Positions 34,850 through 45,766 of a stretch of 64,000 nucleotides of DNA are shown here, in pieces (within the stretch, counting starts at the first letter, position 1; each line of letters opens with the position of its first letter). A program made the translations under genes and the position numbers. Under the pieces are notes generated by a model that was given only the letters and a program-made list of their open reading frames with translations, was not told where the DNA came from and made no database searches. Source of the DNA: Immersiella caudata (Eukaryota > Ascomycota > Sordariomycetes > Sordariales > Lasiosphaeriaceae); the NCBI GenBank assembly GCA_030512335.1, contig JAULSU010000001.1:2170001-2234000 (forward strand), written 5' to 3'.

Positions 34850-36482
34850 ATGAGCTGTAAGTTTTCTTTGCTCCAGCTGCGCGATATCGAGCCCCGGTCT
34901 ACCTTTTCAGATCTTCCCTTCGGCTGCGCTCTCCAAGACGCGCCCGGGTCGATCTAGCTTGCTGCGCCCGCGCTCGCAACCGCGCCTCCTGAATTGTAGC
35001 AGCGGATTTGCTGACAATGGCCCTCTGGCGCATAGTCTCCAATATGCTGAACCGCCTTCACGGGCAGCCAGACAGCTACGATAAGAAGTACGCCAGCCCG
35101 CACTTCTCTTTTTTCCTTTAAGCAGAGCACTGACCCAGGCGCATCAGGTCCAAATACCGATTCGGACGAACACTCGGCGCTGGTACCTATGGTATCGTCA
35201 GAGAAGCTGATGGCCCCGATGGAAGAGTGGCAGTAAAGATCATCCTGAAGAAAAATGTGAGGGGAAACGAGCAGATGGTCCTCGACGAGCTCGACTTGCT
35301 CCAGCGCCTCAAGCACCCGCACATCGTCAAATTCGTGGATTGGTTCGAGTCTAGGGTACGTGATATGCGCCCTGGCGCATTGGCTCAGCAAGCCCATCTC
35401 TCCGCATCAAGTGCTAATGCTAATGCTGTGCCTCTTCCCTTCCAGGACAAGTACTACATCGTCACCGAGCTCGCCACGGGAGGAGAGCTGTTCGACAGGA
35501 TCTGCGAGCAAGGAAAGTTCACAGAGAAGGATGCCTCGCAGACCATCAAGCAAGTCCTGGGCGCCGTCAACTATCTTCATAGAAACAACGTAGTTCACCG
35601 AGGCGGGTTTCCCCCATGCGCTTGCATCGCCCAGCATCGCTAACTCCTCACAGACCTGAAGCCCGAGAACTTGCTGTACCTCACCAAAGCGCCCAACTCT
35701 GACCTTGTCCTCGCCGATTTCGGCATCGCGAAGATGCTGGACACCAAGGATGAGGTCCTTACCACCATGGCTGGGTCCTTTGGATATGCCGCACCTGAGG
35801 TGATGCTGAAGCAGGGCCACGGAAAGGCTGTTGATATGTGGTCGCTTGGTGTAATCACTTACACCCTGCTCTGCGGCTACTCTCCCTTCCGTTCCGAGAA
35901 CCTCCAGGACCTCATCGATGAGTGCAGCAGCGCCCAAGTTGTGTTCCACGAACGGTACTGGAAAGATGTCAGCGACGATGCCAAGGACTTCATTTTGAAG
36001 CTCCTGCAACCAAAGCCGGAGGATCGGTGGTCGAGTGAGGTAAGCCTATTCTTCGTTGGAGAATATTTTAGCATAGCCTGCAACCACTGGTGCTGACCGT
36101 CCTCCAGCGAGCTCTCTCCCACCCATGGCTGAGCGGCGAGAATGCCACCGATCACAACTTGCTGCCCGAGATCAAGGCCTACCTTACCAAGGCACGCTTG
36201 CGCCGGGGTATCGAGCTGGTCAAGCTGGCAAATCGCATCGAAGCGCTCAAGATGCAAGAGGACGACCCGGAGAACTCCGACATTCCCAGAGACTCGACCC
36301 TGGCGGCCGATCAGTCGCGCGTCCCGTCCTCGCCGGATAAACCTGCGAGCGAGAAGCGCACCCTCTCGAAGACTATCAAGGGCGCCATTTTCCGCGAAGT
36401 CGTCCTGGCTAAGGTTCGTGAGATGAAGGAGCAGGAACAGACGCTCAAGGTGACAGAGGGCGCCACGAGCGACAAGTCCTAA
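34850..36482 (+). CDS. Calcium/calmodulin-dependent protein kinase (CaMK)
   Basis: Serine/threonine kinase of the fungal CaMK I/II group. Six coding exons (34850-34856, 35003-35087, 35148-35355, 35446-35602, 35654-36039, 36108-36482) give 405 residues. LGAGTYGIV is the glycine loop, VAVKIILKK carries the ATP-binding Lys, HRDLKPENLL the catalytic loop, ADFGIAKM the DFG segment, and FGYAAPEV the APE motif. LTKARLRRGIELVKLANRIEAL after the kinase domain is a basic amphipathic stretch suited to calmodulin binding. The first coding exon has only seven bases. Intron 3 (90 bases) has no stop and keeps frame. Intron 4 (35603-35653) starts GC rather than GT: the codons for HR-D-LKPE require it. An alternative start inside exon 2 (35016) would avoid the tiny exon. 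Confidence 0.95.
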
Positions 36483-37675
36483 AATCGAACTTTGCCGAAC
36501 GGGGGCCAGGATGTTCAGCCTCTGTCAAAGTAAAGACAACAGGTGGGGAGTGGGTTGATACCACGTGTTGGAAAGCGAGCGGTGTGGGAGCCACGGTATG
36601 GATGGGGGACGTCAAACCATTTTGGTCTTCCCCACGACGATTGGGTGGTTGTTCTCCAGTTTTCGGGTAGTTCTTCTTTCTGTCAGGGCTTTCTCTCTTC
36701 TTGATACCGTTACATGAGATGCAAGTATCGCTATTGATGATGAGGGCGCGTTGAGTGTCTCGAAGCACGAATTGACCGCACTGACCCTGACGCGGTGAAG
36801 TCCAGAGGTGACGCGTTCTCGTGTCGATCACGAGGAAGATCCGTGAACGCAGTGGAAAGGAAGAGGAAATATTGAATCCTGTTCCGTTCTCTGCACATGT
36901 ATGGCAAGGATCGATATATTGAAAAGCGAAGCTTAGTTGCATGACACGGTTTACGGCCTGGCGAAAATGTTTTGCCGTTATTATTGAATCCTTTTCTTGG
37001 TAGGTACTTATGACAACATGGGTGCTTATTCCTTGAGGAACCAACACTCAGCAAACACCGGTACCACCCGTCCGCCCGAATGCGCCACTGACGAGCCAAG
37101 GTTGAAGATGCAAGTCATTAGAAGTTAGCTGTCGATCTCATTACAATGCTCTGAAGATTCTAGGTTGATACGAGATTTGGTTAGTCGGTGTGATGACGGG
37201 CTCTGGAATTCTGAATATCCCAATCATACAATGCAAAGTCACCGGGATGGAACCATGGATGATACCCAACAAAGCGCAAAGGCTCAATATTCTTGGTCTA
37301 TGTACATGGAACCTCAAATGTACAACATAGATAGCATCGCCCGAGGGACTTGCCTTCTAGAATAAATATCAGAAATGAATAGAACATCCTCCTGAATTGA
37401 ACTCCGCCGCCAAATGCTCTTTTCCCCATAACACCCCAAAAATGATATCATACCTCCGTATAACATAATCGGTACATAGTAATAACATGAGCGCGCTGGT
37501 GCTTCGCAGCGTTTCCCGTTTCCGCATTATCATAGTGTCATGCATTATCCCGCTCGCTGTCGTCTTTTCCGCGCGCTCGCAATTTCCCTCAGCCGCTTCA
37601 TCTCTTTGGGCGGTAGGGCTGGCTGAGCTGAAAAAAAAAACAGAAAATCGTAAAATCGAACCACGCAAGCCACAA
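36483..37675. other. Intergenic region between convergent genes
   Basis: Holds the 3' ends of the CaM-kinase gene and the serine-rich protein gene. No other gene recognised; the right half is AT-richer. Confidence 0.5.
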
Positions 37676-38947
37676 TCACGCGAGCTCGGACATCACAGTC
37701 TCGCAAAGCTCCTCGTAGCGCCGCGCATCGAAGCGCTTGCGCTGCCACCCATTCTTCCGAAGGCGTTCGATTCGGGCTTGGCGGTCAACTTTCCGAAGCT
37801 CGTCGCTGTCGCTGATGTTCGAAAGACGCGACGACGCCCGGACGGTCTCAGCCGCCGCCAACAAAAGTGATCTCGGCGCCTCAGAATCCTTGGGTCCCGA
37901 CAGGAGCTCATCCACGCTGGCCGAGTGGCGTGTAAGCTGCGCGCGCAAACCCGACAGGTTTTCGCAATACCGGTCGACAGAGCGCGCCATTAGGAACGAG
38001 TCATCTTCAGGGATAAGCTGGAGCGGCTCGGCCTCGGCGACAGGGGGAAGTTGCAATGGGAGTTCAATCTCCCGAAACTTGAGTGCTGCCTTGGGAGGCT
38101 CCGGCAGATCCTGTCGCGCGGCGCCGTTGTGGAAGTATTCATCGTCAAAGCCCAACGTAGGTGAATCAGGACGGATTAACGGCTCGGGTATCCTGATGGT
38201 CTCTTCATGAGGGAGCGAGAAGGACACCTTCTTAACACGCTTTCCGTTCGGTGTCGATGTCGGTGTTTGCGGCTTTGCCAGGTCCTCGAACGAGCACACG
38301 GAATTAGTGGGCGATGAAAGGCGAGTGTCCGGAGTTGCCGCGCGGGAGCTGATCGAGCCCGCGGGCGAGTGACAGCTGGAGCTCCTAGAGCTAACCGAGC
38401 CGGTTCGTGTCCTGGTCACTATCGAGTTTTCGGCGGTGTCAATCAGGGTAGCCGCCTTGTCGAAGTGGGTTCTTGCTTGCCGAAGCAAGCTGATCCTTGA
38501 TGGTGAGATAGGAGGCAGGGTGCGCGCGCAGAGCTCCATCGATGTTGCGCCGTAGAAATGGAGATAGATGATGTAAACAGGCTCGACCTGTGATGCGTCC
38601 TTGATATTGTCGAGGATCTCATTACACCGCGCAGCGCAAGCGCGGTACCTCTTGGTAAAGTGCTGCCGCTTGACATCTGAGATGGCCCGCTTCCATTCCG
38701 TTGGCGTGTAGGGAATCACTGGAAGTGATACAGGAGCTGAGTGCGACAGCCGCTTCGAGGGTTTTGGCCTAAAAATCGGTGTCGAACCAGTGCTAGCTGA
38801 GCGCTGGTGAGATGGTTGTGACGACGGTGTCGGTAGAGGTGGTTGAGAGACGGCGGCGGGAGACGAGACAAAGCTCATCCGGGTGGGCGACGAAATAAAG
38901 CTCGTTCGGTTGCCCGAGCCGAGCACCAGAGGTATCAATCCACCCAT
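37676..38947 (-). CDS. Serine/proline-rich protein of unknown function
   Basis: Not recognised by name. One exon of 423 residues. The N-terminal 75 residues are Ser/Pro/Thr-rich (RSASTGSTPIF). Residues about 80-165 look folded and helical (YTPTEWKRAISDVKRQHFTK, CNEILDNIKDA, YIIYLHFYGATSMELCART, LRQARTHFDKAATLID) and resemble a helical-repeat or TPR-like unit. A second low-complexity Ser/Thr stretch follows. The C-terminus is helical and basic (RKVDRQARIERLRKNGWQRKRF) and ends ETVMSELA. The length of open frame and the two conserved-looking blocks support a real gene, probably common to filamentous fungi. A 5' exon or a downstream start (MSFVSSP, residue 24) is possible. Confidence 0.8.
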   Translation of the reverse strand: MGGLIPLVLGSGNRTSFISSPTRMSFVSSPAAVSQPPLPTPSSQPSHQRSASTGSTPIFRPKPSKRLSHSAPVSLPVIPYTPTEWKRAISDVKRQHFTKRYRACAARCNEILDNIKDASQVEPVYIIYLHFYGATSMELCARTLPPISPSRISLLRQARTHFDKAATLIDTAENSIVTRTRTGSVSSRSSSCHSPAGSISSRAATPDTRLSSPTNSVCSFEDLAKPQTPTSTPNGKRVKKVSFSLPHEETIRIPEPLIRPDSPTLGFDDEYFHNGAARQDLPEPPKAALKFREIELPLQLPPVAEAEPLQLIPEDDSFLMARSVDRYCENLSGLRAQLTRHSASVDELLSGPKDSEAPRSLLLAAAETVRASSRLSNISDSDELRKVDRQARIERLRKNGWQRKRFDARRYEELCETVMSELA

Positions 38948-41681
38948 GGCTAGAGTTGCGTTGTCGATATTGTGGGGAGAAACAAACGGCTGATAGATCC
39001 GGCGGCGTGTTATGGGTTATGAAGGTCACTCTCTTTTTTGCGTCGTATGCGGCTGGAGTGGGACAAGGCGAAGGCTGTTCGGTAGCATGCAAGAAGCCGC
39101 GGGCTGAAGAATGATCGTCAAGCGGCGACAGAGTGCAGCTCGGTAAATTGATGTGGTGTTGGACAGCAGGCGAGACCTAGGATGAGAGGACAAACAGACA
39201 CGAGGTGGGCACCTCGACGTCTTTAGCCTCGTGCGCCGTGACAGCTTCTCCGAGGTCCCAGAACACCGGCCGGCCCGTTGTGGAACGGAGAATCGGGGTA
39301 TGGAAGCCCCTGTGATCGCCGGCGCCTTGAAACGAGAGTTGATCGTGCGCGACCCGGACTTGGGGCGCTGGATCAGGAGTAGGAAACGGTATTAGAATAT
39401 TAGCCTGATGCGGGGCCGTGGCCTTTGGTGTGGTTGAGATCCCGGAGTCGAGGCGCCGAGAGACGGGAGACAACGAAACAACGGCCGGCAAAAAAGAGCA
39501 GCTGAGACGACCAACGCTCTTCAGGCGGTTGAATAGATCCGACCGTCAACGAGGAGTGGATTCGACGTCGACTCAAACGCTTGCGAGGAAAAACGATGGG
39601 AGCCTTGCAGCCGGAACCAATTCTAGGAATACGTTGCGCCGCCGAAACCGAAACCTTCCAAGACGCCGCCGGCGAAAGTGGGTCGTATCGTACAAGTAAT
39701 AGCACACGTATTGTACAAGACAACACGGGTCCGAGTTGGGAGGTCGGAGGGAGTGACGTGGAGACCCAATGAGTCGAAAGAGTGGATAGAGGGATGACGC
39801 TCTTTTGGGGAGAGGAGAAGCTCTTCCTGAGAAGAGAGGGAAGGTGGGAGAATGGGACGAGGGGCCTTTTCTTGAATCCTCGCAACCTTGTGGGGAGGCA
39901 GATCGAGCTCCATCAACAGGCACAGGGCTTCCCTTTTGGCTGCATGACGCCAGGCCAGATGCAAATTTCGCTGGCTAGGGAGGGCTAGGGTATAGACCTT
40001 CGGGTGAAGAAAACAAAGAGGCGGCGAAGACGGCGTAATGGATTGGTGCAGCCAGTGGACCCTGCAACGAGGCTTTTGAGAGGCTGGCTTGTCGATTTCA
40101 CCAAGAGCAAGGGCTGCACCCGAACATCAGGGCCCTGACTGGGCCCGTGCTGACGTGCACCCACAGGGTTAGCCCGCCAGCCCAGCGCAGGGGGCCCGAG
40201 ACCCCCTGTTGGCTAGTCTCAATTGAGAACCCTTGCCCTGGCTCTATTTTCCCAGCGACTCTGGTTGGTCCGCGGCGACTTAGGCCATCCTCCATGAGGC
40301 CCTTCAGTTGCCATCTTCTCGCCCCGAAACAGCCAACCTCCACGCAAGGGCACCAACACCCTGCAGCGGACAGACGCAAACGTGATCTCTCTCAAGCCTC
40401 CAACCCTCCTTTCAATCTGTGTCTTCCTCTTCGGTTGTCAAAGTGCACTGCATCCATCACGGTTACAGTGCGACACGATGGCCCGCGCTTTACCTCCTTC
40501 CATAGACTCTCTGATTGCGTCCCGTGCCTGTCACAAACATGGAGAATAAGGATCACCAACGACACCCTGTTGTGAAAATATGAAGAATAATACTCTGCAC
40601 ATCTCACTTTCCCGCTTACTCGCGACCTTGGAACGGGAGCTTACAGCAGCTAAACGCGAAATCACCAACAACCACAATCTTCATGCGCCGTGGAAAACAC
40701 CCACTGACAACCCCAGCGCCACGGGAAGCACTCAGCAATAAACAATTTACCGCACCACTCTCTTCTGAATCTCGGGGCGGGCTGTCGGGGAACGCACCGA
40801 CCAGCGCCTATCATTATCACAGAGTGCCATCCCTCCCCAGGTCTCCGCTGCGCTTACGACCCTACAGAGGGGGAAAACACAACATCAATGTCAACATCAA
40901 GAGGTCGATGCGAACTGCAACCGAGGGGCAAACTTCTGCCGGCAGTGACAACGGTGAAAAGCCGACTTTGACTTTGCCTGCCCCCGATTGACGTCCGTGT
41001 CTCCTGTCGGCACGGGTCACAAGATAATCCCCTACATCCAAAGAATGAGACCTTGTCTTTGCCCATCCCGTGCCGTGGACGTGGGCGGCAGCTATCGATA
41101 GTTGGGGAACCTTACGCAGAAAGGCTAATATCCCAAACCAGAGGACGCGAACCTCTGGACGCGCAAAGAAAATATTGTTTTTATCTCTCCTTGCTGCCTG
41201 GCGCGCGCAAAGGCACCATTGTTTCCGAATGTCGAAACAAATCTTGCTTGAAGATACGCCGCCTGGCAACCACCATGTTTGCTACCTGCAAACACGCAGC
41301 CATCACAGTTGTGACAGTGAGGAAAAATGCGAAATATTGACGAATCAGACGTGTTAGAACCGCCTACCCTCAGATAATGTGCCCCGTCGCCAGTGACACC
41401 AAAGCTTTGACAATCCACTGCAGATTTCGGTCGCAATCGGCCTTCCGCTTTGACCTTCGCCAAGGCACCCAGTTGACGTTTGATGGACCGAGACAGACAA
41501 GGGTTCATGGGATGAAGCCTCAAGACTAGACTCCGGATCTTCGCTTATCACGTGGAGAAGACCCGGGGTAGAACAACAAACTGTCAGGGTCTTGGAGAGT
41601 CTATTCCGATGAAGCAGGTTTATGTGCTACGAGATATAACATACCGCCAGTCGTGTTGTCGTCTCCGTGCCGATTGTTCTT
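38948..41681. other. Long gene-free interval, 2.7 kb
   Basis: The largest gap in the window. Many overlapping GC-rich open frames of 60-160 codons exist on both strands, none with a domain or coherent splice structure. Part is likely the long 5' region of the gene at 37676-38947 (a pyrimidine-rich stretch ending AACTCTAG precedes its ATG, possibly a leader intron). Confidence 0.4.
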
Positions 41682-44600
41682 TTACGAGCTGGGTGCTTCT
41701 GCAGGCTTCTCCTCCGCAGTACGCTCGGCCACTTCTGCCGCTGGTGCTGATGTGGAGGAGCTAGTTGCGGCATTCATAGGCACCGGTGTGGTGGAGTCGG
41801 ACGTCGACACTTGCACATCTTCGCCCTTGATACCGTGAACGACCCTCAGACCTGCTGCCTCCCGCGTGATCGAGTCTAGCTGCTTCTTGAGCGTGAGGCG
41901 CTGCTGCACCTCATCTTCGAGGTTCTCGAAGCTAATTAGCTCACCCTCCTTCAGTGGGTGGTCGCTAGCGAGACCCATCTCCTTGATTCGCACCTTGCCC
42001 TGGGCGAGTTCGTCCTAGTTTGCGCATTAGAGGATATTCGGGCCAAGAAGCCACATTGGCAATTGTTTGCCCGAGTTGGTTCTAGAACAAATAGTCATGG
42101 AAAACTTACCTCACCCAAGATGAGGGCAAATGGGACACCATTTTGCTCGGCAGCCTTGAACTGAGCTGGGAGCTTGGGCTTGACCTTGTAAAGGAACTCG
42201 GCCTGTGTGGGAGGTCAGCAAGTATTGACCCCTAATGCACCGGCGGGAGTACGCAGTTGGGGCATGCGATGTTGAAGGGTAACCAACCTTGATCCCCGCA
42301 TTCCACAGGCGGGTGCAGACTTGACTCCTCTCCTTGAGCAGTCCTGTGAAATCCTTTCCACCACCAAAAGCCATGACGAAGATATCGACGTCGTTCTTCC
42401 GGGGCTTAACTGTGGCCTTCTGGGCCGCCATTCTTGCCTTCGTGATGGAGAAGATACGGTCAATGCCGAAGGAGATTCCAACGCAAGGCACCTGAGTCTT
42501 CCCAGAGAACATGCCAACGAGGTTGTCGTATCTGCCGCCAGCGGCAACAGAGCCTACATCACGTCAGTGCAATTCTAGATTCACGCCACTTTGAGCGTAC
42601 CAATTCCAAGTGTGGGATCATCTGAGCGATCCGCATCTGGGTCCGCCGATTTGGGCCCCTTCTTCTTGGAGGACTTGGCGGCCGGTTCCGCCGCAGCCTG
42701 CGATGCGGAGACAGCAGGCGCGGAGCCCTCGGTAACCACCTCGTAGATAACTCCTGTGTAGTCTGCCAATGTTAGCTTCCGAAAGTTCTTCTACTGGAGT
42801 CACATATTGCTCACAGTCCAAGCCTACAGATTTGAGGTCAGCGAGAGTCATACAAATTGGTCTCTACAAAACACACCTCTCGCAAGAGACAGGTCAAACG
42901 ACACAGTATGCATAGCATCAAAGTACTCCAGGATGGTGAAGAGCTGGTCCAGATCGGCCATGCCTTGCTTCATAGACTCGTTCGCTGAGAGCTCCTCGTC
43001 GGCCTGGAGCTTCTCGAGGAGGTCTCGCTGTCCTTTTAGTACCACCCACTTGCCTAAGTCCGCAGTTAGGCGCTGAGCGAGAGGACGTATTCGTGAACAG
43101 ACTCACCAATCTTGTCGGCGATAGCAGGGTCAAGCCCTTTTTCATCAACCATCTCCTTGCGGACGTCCTCCCAGGGCATCTTGTCCAGCTTGTCCACAGC
43201 AGATGAAACAGGACGAAGCATAGGCTCAGGCACACCGCACACTTGGAAAATACCATCCAAGATTTTGCGAGTGTTGAGTTTGATAGTGTACGTTCCCTTC
43301 CATCCAAGGCTGTCAAACACCTCGTTGATGATGCAGATCTGATGGGCGGTCAGTACATTGTTGTATGTAATTGGGAAGCGATTGAACCCCTGGCTTACAA
43401 TTTCAGCGTCGGGAATCATAGGATCGTAAACACCAGCAATGTCGAAGCTGTTTGAGACATGTCAGTGCTGTATCGACCGAGACGCATGGGTCAGCTCTGA
43501 CATACTCGCATTGGTACTTCGGCATATGGTTAGCTATCAGCCTCAAGGAAGACGAACAAAAGGCAACTCACAAATTCTCTCATTCGACCCTTGCTGACTG
43601 CCGGCTGGTCACGGCGGTAGACCTTAGCGATGTGGTAGCGCTTGATGGAAGTGATGTCCTTGTTCATCGCCAGATATCGGGCTAGAAACCGTCTCAGCGA
43701 GCTGCCCAGCTCCTATCCGTACATTCACCCTACCGAAGGGAACCGTAAGGTCATATCTCAAGCTGCAGAGCTCGCCGCCCTGGTCGGCAAGATCGTACTT
43801 CACCAAGGTCAGCAAGACCCAACTACATCAAGGTAGTGCCAATCACATACAATGAGCTTGCTGTCCTCTCCATACTTCCCGGCGAGAATTTCTGCCACGG
43901 GTCAGCATTCCCCTCACTGCGTGTAGGAAGCCTTTCCAGGGCCAACCTACCTTTGAGCTCAAACACAGGAGTGTCAATAGTTGTTCCACCGTGACGCTCT
44001 GCAATCAACAGTCAGAACCTCCCCTGACCACCATCGCCTCCTTTTTCCATGAATACGCACTGAAGACATCGGTGATCGTGGAGAATATCTTCTCCCGAAT
44101 CACCATATCGGCTCCATCCCCTACACCACACCATATCAGCCCTTGCCCACGTAGACAGCAACTCATAGACGAGGACAACGACGGCGAGAAGGGTGAGGTC
44201 GACGAGGAGGACTAACAGTCTTTGGTCCCCTTGGGGGTCCTAGAGTAACAATACGTCAGCCCATATCTCACAACAATGGCTCAGCATCCCCAACCTCCAG
44301 CTCCACCCTCAAGATCATACAACCACCCCAAAGAATGCGACGCGGGGCAAGGCGCCCCCCGATCTCGACCAGACAACAACAACCTCATGCGCCTACCCAA
44401 ACAATGCCTCCTCCTACTTCAAATAACCCAGTCCGCAGCTATTGGTCCTCGCAGAGAGGGTGATAAAGGAGGAACCTACTTAATATCAAATTTAGCGGCC
44501 TTAGGCGCCATCTCGGCAGCGTCCCTTTTCAAGACAGTCCCGCTCCCAAAGTTTCGTCTAGTCCGAAATGCAGCGGCACAAGGAGGCGTCAGAATCGTCG

Positions 44601-44712
44601 GCGCAGCAGCAGCGGCAGCGGCAGCAGTCGTAACAAATCGTAGTCGAAATCGTCTCGAGGCGGCAGATCGGGTGGCGATTGTCCACGAGCTGGTGAGCGA
44701 AAGAGTGGACAT
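41682..44712 (-). CDS. HTS1: Histidyl-tRNA synthetase with mitochondrial leader and micro-exons
   Basis: Class II synthetase charging tRNA-His. Fifteen coding exons run from 44712 down: 44480-44712, 44217-44239, 44061-44120, 43951-43998, 43851-43891, 43734-43797, 43572-43681, 43507-43517, 43107-43447, 42877-43053, 42815-42823, 42601-42762, 42288-42553, 42110-42202 and 41682-42014. All phases agree, giving 656 residues. TPKGTKDW, YRRDQPAVSKGRMREFYQCD (motif 2), ARGLDYYTG (HisA), AAGGRYDNLVGMF (HisB) and VGISFGIDR (motif 3) are present. Exons of 11 and 9 bases supply the centre of motif 2 and HisA. The first Met gives an Arg/Ala/Thr-rich mitochondrial leader; an internal Met at 44511 (MAPKAAKFDIK) would give a 589-residue cytosolic form, as in yeast HTS1. 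A 35-residue Ala/Lys-rich insert separates HisA from HisB, and the C-terminus carries an Ala/Ser/Thr/Glu-rich tail. Confidence 0.93.
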
Positions 44713-45766
44713 GGAACAAATCCGGCTGTGGGTGACTCAATCGTGCATGCAATGCCGAACTTAGGTTTCTGCTGTGCAGTTGGGGAAAATCGGGCGGGTC
44801 CCGCATCGGCGGGGCTGCCGTGAGGCTGCCCGTGAGAGGGAAGGAACCCTGGAATCGTTCCCATTGGGGCCCAGTGGCAACGGCCTATCAGAGGCGCTGA
44901 TTTCGATAAGAGACCGGCACCAGAAGCCGCAAGGGCCTAATTATTTCGTCTTAAATTGTCAACAAGATCAACGAGAAACCGACGGTTGTGCTGGTGCGTG
45001 CATGGCTGCAACAGTTACGTTCTGGCAGCAGTTCTTCCTTGGCCGAACATATTACAAGGTGGATATTGGATATCTATTCAACTAATCCGTTCTCTGAAAC
45101 GCCGCTGAATTCTTCAGCTCGGCATCTACCATATCTACTACCTTCCATAAGGTACCTACTGGTGCTTCCCGCCGCTTCACACGATTACCATCTTGCATGC
45201 ACTACTCTGGGAGGGCATCCCCTTCTTTACCTTCCTTCTCATGGTCTGGTTCGACGCCATAATTCACCCTCTGAGCTGTTGTCGGGCTGCCATCTGAGCT
45301 ACCTCCGCCTCCGATTCCCAAGAGAGATGGGTCCTGAAAAACCAATGGTTAGGTAGCTTACACCGGCGAAGAAGGAGAGAGAACCATACTATCGAATCAC
45401 CCACGACGCCCGTTTGCGCCGTTGCCATAGCGAGAGTGGTATTTATGGTAGGTACTAGTAGATGTCCGTCAGTAATATTTTTGAAGGTGTTCATAAGGCA
45501 ACGTGGTGTCTCCGTGGCGCTCACGTCACACCCAAGGCATTTAACAAAGCCATGGACAACCACAACAGGAGATTAATAGTGGCAAGGGGGAGACCGACTT
45601 TGGGGAGGAGAAAAGAGTGTGGGAGACCTGCGCAAAGTGCGCCTGACGAAACCGGCATTCCTGGCTGAGATGGCAAACGCCTCATTTTCCTGGAGTTTAT
45701 CAGGCTCTACTACATCAAATGTCATTCCACTGAACCGCTTGACCCTATTGGATTCGGCCAGCCCGT
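44713..45766. other. Intergenic region upstream of histidyl-tRNA synthetase
   Basis: No gene recognised. The left part should hold the synthetase promoter or promoters. Confidence 0.5.

Noticed and set aside
38793..39092. Minus-strand frame with protein-like start MHATEQPSPCPT
   Set aside because: It overlaps the well-supported 37676-38947 gene in another frame, and a phase-correct splice into that gene could not be found.
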